From the NCBI GenBank assembly GCA_001247695.2, contig LGRX02009951.1, positions 1 to 20,557 on the forward strand: 20,557 nucleotides of DNA. The letters run 5' to 3'. Positions 16,550 to 20,557 of this stretch are shown one piece after another (positions within the stretch are counted from its first letter, which is position 1; each line of letters starts with the position of its first letter). Under the pieces are notes generated by a model that made no database searches, was not told the origin of the DNA, and was given only the letters and a program-made list of their open reading frames with translations. The position numbers and the translations under genes are program-made. The DNA comes from Cymbomonas tetramitiformis (lineage: Eukaryota > Chlorophyta > Pyramimonadophyceae > Pyramimonadales > Pyramimonadaceae).

Positions 16550-16966
16550 TGTGACAATCATTAGGCAGTTGTCAAGTGCCTATATACCTCATTAGGTAGC
16601 ATGCAATCCTTATAGGAAGCAGCCCTACAGTTTTTGAGATGTCGCCCTACAGTTCTTGGGTTGTAGCCCGAAATATTAGTCATGATTGTGCTGATTTCAG
16701 CATGACTACAATGCCAAATACAGTGTGTTTCACTAATATTTTGTGGCATTTCAGGCTGTGTGGGTTACAGTGACCCTAATCGCATGCAGTGACTTTAGGA
16801 TGTTACAACTATCAGTAACACTTATATATATATATAATGAGTAGTATGCATTTTTCTTTGAAGGAAAGAAGCAATATTGTACTCAGTACGTCACTGTTTA
16901 TTATGTGAACTCTGAAGTGTGTGTTACACCCCTAGGTGTTACACACAAGATTTTTAGGGTGTTACA
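16550..16966 (-). repeat. candidate 5' LTR/promoter region of gypsy copy A
   Basis: On the minus strand the sequence starts TGTAACACCC, a common Ty3/gypsy LTR start, and can be ended at TTGTCACA (16550) or at a second TGTCACA (16440). A TATATAGG stretch near 16580 could be a TATA box. GTGTTACAC words occur three times near the right end and GCCCTACAGTT twice inside (about 16622 and 16644). No second copy is visible at the other end of the element, so this is a proposal rather than a demonstrated LTR. Confidence 0.35.
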
Positions 16967-17179
16967 CGAGATGTGAAATGTGGCATTATTTTTCCCAGGT
17001 ACCCTAATATGTATACAATGGGATTCCGCGAAAAGATTGGACCCAAATTTTATTTTTGAAATCTTCCGCACAGCATTTTCACCCATTTTTGCCATTTTGG
17101 GCTTATATATATACGAAGTATATATAAGTCTCAGTATATACTGTGATGTATACACCTTTCACAACTCTGTAAGATATCT
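16967..17179. other. spacer between gypsy copies A and B
   Basis: This AT-rich stretch contains no credible gene. It holds a short palindrome of TATATA steps around 17101-17127 and no recognisable match to either gypsy copy. It separates the proposed LTR of copy A from the broken end of copy B. Confidence 0.5.
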
Positions 17180-17682
17180 ATGTTGCAGACTATCAGTGAG
17201 TTCGAAGAGGGCAGAAATGCGTGTAAGGGCATCTGCAACCTTATTCTTCTCGCCTGCAATGTGCTCAATCCGAAAGTTGTACTCGGAGAGCTCATCCAAC
17301 CACCTCGCCTGTTTGGGGCTTAGTGTGGATTTAGACTGGAAATAAACCAGTGGCTGATGATCTGAGCGAACGATAGTCTCTGGAGCTCCCAGCAAGATGT
17401 GGCGAATAAAACCGGAAGCCCTCCACAATGGCAAATAGCTCAATCTCAGGAATAGGCCAGCGTCTCTGTGTATCAGAAAGTGTTACGCTGTGATAGCCAC
17501 ACGACCTCATGCCTTTGCCTTGATCCTGTAAGACTACCGTACTTGGCCAACGTGTGTGCCTGATCCATCGACCTCCATAATGGATGGCAGTTTCTGAGCT
17601 GGAAGATGTAGTACTGGAGCATTGCAGATGGCACTTTTGAGATTGTCAAATGCCTGCTGCTGCTCAGATTCCCAGACAAATT
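17180..17682 (-). pseudogene. gypsy copy B RNase H, truncated
   Basis: The minus strand carries VRSDHQPLVYFQSKSTLSP, LDELSEYNFRIEHIAG and an intact EKNKVADALTRIS, the end of RNase H that copy A has lost. Upstream, frame changes break the first catalytic block. The domain ends in a short non-homologous tail (RYLTEL) at the truncation point. Confidence 0.8.
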
Positions 17683-18626
17683 CTACATTATCCTTAAGAA
17701 GACGATTGAGCGGTTCGACAATCTTGGAGAATTTGGTATAAATCTCCTAAACTGGCCGACCATGCCCAAGAATGACCGAAGTGAAGACTTGCCATCTTTA
17801 GCCATGCGGCGTAGAGGCTGTTTACCAACGGTTGGACCATGGGACACTGGAGGCTGAATAGCCATGACTGCCCGGATTCTGTCTTCAATGATTGAAAGGC
17901 CTGCCTCTGAGATGTGGTGTCCGATAAAGTCGATACTTCTGACGAACAACTCAACCTTAGAAGGCCTGATGTAGAACTGATGCTCTCTGCAGCGCTGTAG
18001 GAACTGGCGAACTTGCTTCACGTGTGTGTCAAAATCTGTACTGTACACTATGGTGTCATCCATGAAAATGACTAAGAATTGATCAATGAAGTCAAAGAAT
18101 GCTCGGTTTCCAACACGCAGAGCGGTCGCAGGAGCGTTAGGCAACCCAAAGCATCACTGTCCACTCATATGAACCATATCTAGTTTGCATTGCTGTCTTA
18201 TGGATGTCGTCTGGATGAATGGGAATCTGATGGAAAAACTGGTTAAAATCGAATCTGCTGAGCCAGCGTGCCCCCTTAAGCTGTGCAAGAAGGGTATCAT
18301 GAGGTGGCAATGGATACGTGTCCTTTATAGTGATGTTATTAAGGGCACGATAATCACAGCATATCCTCCACTTCCCCCCTGGCTTAGGAGCGAAAATGAT
18401 ATGGTGATGATGACGGACGAAGGATACCCAACTCGACATATTTGATGATTTGCCGTTTGAGCTCCTCCATCATAGGCACTGGAATAGTTCGAACTGGCTG
18501 TGATGGTGGCTTATGCCCAGGTTCAATGTTGATGCGATGATATCCACCTTCAAACCGTTCTGGCCTATGGCCAGCTGGAAGATCCTCCTGGAAAATATCT
18601 GAAAAGTCTTCTCTGACACGATCACG
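17683..18626 (-). pseudogene. gypsy copy B reverse transcriptase, frameshifted
   Basis: The RT blocks match copy A: KWRICCDYRALN, YPLPPHDTLLAQLKG, FGLPNAPATALR, VIFMDDTIVYS. The frame change between VM and FGL lies at the same base as in copy A (near 18153). Relative to copy A, 12 bp are missing next to the SSSPY motif (near 18400). The connection region is also shifted after RRFIPN. Confidence 0.9.
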
Positions 18627-19280
18627 TTATGCTATGACTTCTGGGTCTTCCATGGTAGTGTCTGAGTCAGTTGCTGTCATGACCACTTCACCATCAACCT
18701 CTGAGAGACAAAAGAGATAAGCTACGGCTTCTTCAGCCGACCCACTGGATCGTATACGTCGCAGGTGCTTTCTCATCGTGGTAGCACTGACCAATTCCAT
18801 TTCAGGAAGGCCATCTGCTTTCTGAGTATCTTCAACTCTGGAAAGCACTGTGCGAACACTGGAACCTGATGAGTGTGTCTTGGTGATCGTCATGTTCTTA
18901 GACTGAAAGTCAATATGTGGGTTCCTCCTCTCCAACCAATCCTGTCCCAGGATGACTGTGAAGGGTGGCATGTCGATAACGTATAGATCCTCTGAATCCT
19001 TATACTTACCCAGCGTAAATGTAGCATTGGGAAGATAGGATGTACAGGGTAATTGGCTTCCTCCAGCCAACCCCACTGAGAATGATGATGTGTCTGATGG
19101 TGATATACCCAGCTGAGAAGCAAATTGTCTGTCGATGAATGACGATGTGGCTCCAGGGTCTATCAAAATATTAGTACTCTGTCCATATACTTTCCCCTTA
19201 TACAACAACAGCTTCTTCTGTGATTTCAGCTGTGCTGTCTGTGGTTGCATCTGTGCGATGTGATCTGAGGGAGTGTCCAT
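18627..19280 (-). pseudogene. gypsy copy B aspartic protease region
   Basis: Its 217 residues are almost identical to those of copy A, with ILIDPGATSSFID (catalytic Asp at residue 41) and VILGQDWLERRNP. It ends at the same in-frame TAA after DPEVIA. A few substitutions (SDTSSF for SEAKSF, MPPF for MTPF) show modest divergence between the copies. Confidence 0.9.
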
Positions 19281-19369
19281 CTGCTGGAACTGTAGTGCCA
19301 GACTGGATAGAACTTCTTCCGAGATACTTTCAACCCGGCCACTTGCTTCAGTGGTATGTTCAGGCTGAT

Positions 19370-20489
19370 CTATCCCCGGGTTGCCCTCATCACTGGTACC
19401 TGTGCAGTACCCGGAGAGTTTCCCTGAGGACCTGGAGCTGATGCTGGAGCTGGAGCTGCAACTGCTGCATTAATGCTCTGCTGATTCTGAAGCTCCTTAA
19501 CCAGGGTGTTGACTGTTTTCAGGAGCTTGTTAGACTCACTTTTGCCACCCTGATTATTCTGTTGCTGCTGTCCTCCTTTCTGATTCCAATAATCCTTTTT
19601 GGCTGGACCTCCTGACTGCTCCTTCTGACCCCTATAATGTAGGGTCTCTGCCTGCTTCGAATGAACTACATATATAGTTCAAGTCGAGCAGAACCTGTGT
19701 GGTCTGTGCCCACGACAGGTTATTCCTTTCATTTTCCGTTAGGAATCTGAGATGAAACTGTTTTCTGAGATCTGATTCCATATTGCTGACAAACCGATCC
19801 TTTATCAGGACATCCACCAAATCAACTGCTGCTAGCTAAGCCAGTGATGTAAATGTACGTAGGTAATCCGAGAATGTTTGGTTACCCTGCTGCAGTCGTG
19901 CCATCAAATGTTTTTTGGCAACTGACTGCTTATGGGGGTTCCCGAACTGCCTGAGGAACGTGGTCCTGATTTCTTCATACGTGGCATTAGGTGTCTTTGC
20001 CACGACATGAAAGAAATGTCCGTCGTTATTCTGGAGGAAGGTTAGAAAAACTGTGATGAGATCATTGTCTTCTGCTCCTGGATAGGTGAACTGGAAATAT
20101 CTATCCATTGTCTCCATCCATACCTCTGCATCCTGTCCGACCCTGTATTCCTTTGGTGGATCCATTTTCACCTTAGGTATGGGTGCTGCTGGAACTAGTG
20201 CTGAGTGTACCTGACCATCATCTGGGTCTGTGAAGATAGGCGGTGCATGATCTTCTGTATACTCCTCTTCTGGCTCCTGAGGCTCTGTTTCTGGATCTCC
20301 ATATCAACTCATATCTGGTTTCATTCTACTGATGGCATCAAAGTACCCTATATCATCATATCGGGTCTGTGTATCAGCATAACCAGTCAACCATTTTGGT
20401 ACAACTTTAAATCTGCTGTAAGCATCATATGAACCCATAATGTCAAAGAACCATTTGGTTGGATCCACATCTATTGCTGGTACAGCCAT
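19370..20489 (-). pseudogene. gypsy copy B gag, lacking the zinc knuckle
   Basis: ATG 20489 starts MAVPAIDVDPTKWFFDIMGSY, and the frame runs to an in-frame stop after RMKPDMS (20304-20306). It then continues through DPETEPQEPEEEYTED and the gag domain (VGQDAEVWMETMDRYFQF, FLRQFGNPHKQS, LQQGNQTFSDYLRTF). The TAG after FTSLA (19836-19838) is the same as in copy A. The 263-bp deletion removes the CCHC knuckle, so this gag could not package RNA in the usual way. Confidence 0.85.
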
Positions 20490-20557
20490 CTATAAAACAA
20501 ACACCACACCAACAAAAACCTTCAAAATTGGATGTGTGTGTGTGTGATATATATATA

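Larger units (their letters stand above)
6412..16966 (-). mobile_element. Ty3/gypsy chromovirus copy A, degenerate, with nested insertions
   Basis: Read on the minus strand, the order is gag, zinc knuckle, protease, reverse transcriptase, RNase H, integrase, GPF/Y region and chromodomain, the layout of Ty3/gypsy chromoviruses. The ATG of gag is at 16389 and the chromodomain stop at 6412-6414. Subtracting the hAT element and the 657-bp insertion with their target duplications leaves about 5.2 kb of coding region, normal for the group. The copy is dead: stops and frame changes occur in gag, between protease and RT, in RT and in RNase H, and the zinc finger of integrase has lost a cysteine. The right limit at 16966 is a proposed LTR start (TGTAACACCC). 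The left limit is not defined. Confidence 0.9.
17180..20557 (-). mobile_element. Ty3/gypsy copy B, truncated, same family as copy A
   Basis: This is a second minus-strand copy of the same family, closely similar to copy A over gag, protease, RT and RNase H. It stops abruptly at 17180 (ATGTTGCAGAC), where copy A goes on into integrase, so integrase and chromodomain are absent. It has a 263-bp deletion in gag relative to copy A (A positions 14571-14833) that removes the Gly-Lys tract and zinc knuckle; the join is at 19591/19592. It lacks the 657-bp insertion. The window ends in its leader, in a TG/TA microsatellite. Confidence 0.92.

Overview
The window is eukaryotic DNA. Canonical GT-AG introns interrupt the coding regions, and most of the sequence is transposable elements nested in one another. 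No rRNA or other diagnostic locus is present, so I cannot name the organism. Compact exons, introns of about 80-300 bp and chromodomain Ty3/gypsy elements would fit an alga, another protist or a fungus.

Left part (1-4613). A 69-bp minisatellite with a strong palindrome lies inside, or just past, the first intron of a minus-strand gene of unknown function (416-1135). Next come a diverged direct repeat and a tRNA-like Pol III head (about 1272-1537). A four-exon plus-strand gene of unknown function with an acidic, lysine-rich tail then runs from 1544 to 4613. Its first coding exon is split by a 1052-bp DNA transposon (2091-3142) with 23-bp perfect terminal inverted repeats and a TA target duplication. 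The repeats of that transposon carry a GTAAGT donor and a TTTCTTATAG acceptor. Removing the stretch between them would keep the reading frame, so the element may behave as an intron.

Middle (4614-6411). This part is largely non-coding: a 152-bp tandem array, an inverted repeat with 39-bp arms, and a recurring TTCCAA/TTGGAA motif that also fills two introns of the gene upstream. One possible short exon or ORF lies at 5830-6168.

Centre and right (6412-20557). Two related Ty3/gypsy chromovirus copies lie head to tail on the minus strand. Copy A (coding span 6412-16389) is nearly full length but broken. It carries a complete 4064-bp hAT element (6509-10572, 8-bp target duplication ATCGCACT) inserted exactly in the chromodomain codons of its integrase. 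A 657-bp TG...CA element (15477-16133) sits in its gag. Copy B (about 17180-20557) lacks the integrase and the zinc knuckle and shows the empty site for the 657-bp insertion. Both copies share the same stop codons and frame changes, so the parent was already defective.

The most striking object is the hAT element. Its four-exon transposase (823 residues) has an N-terminal chromodomain, a BED finger, an RNase H-like core and a C-terminal dimerisation region. Each end carries eight copies of an ATCRAATMGGTT motif at an almost exact 33-bp period, all in the same orientation.
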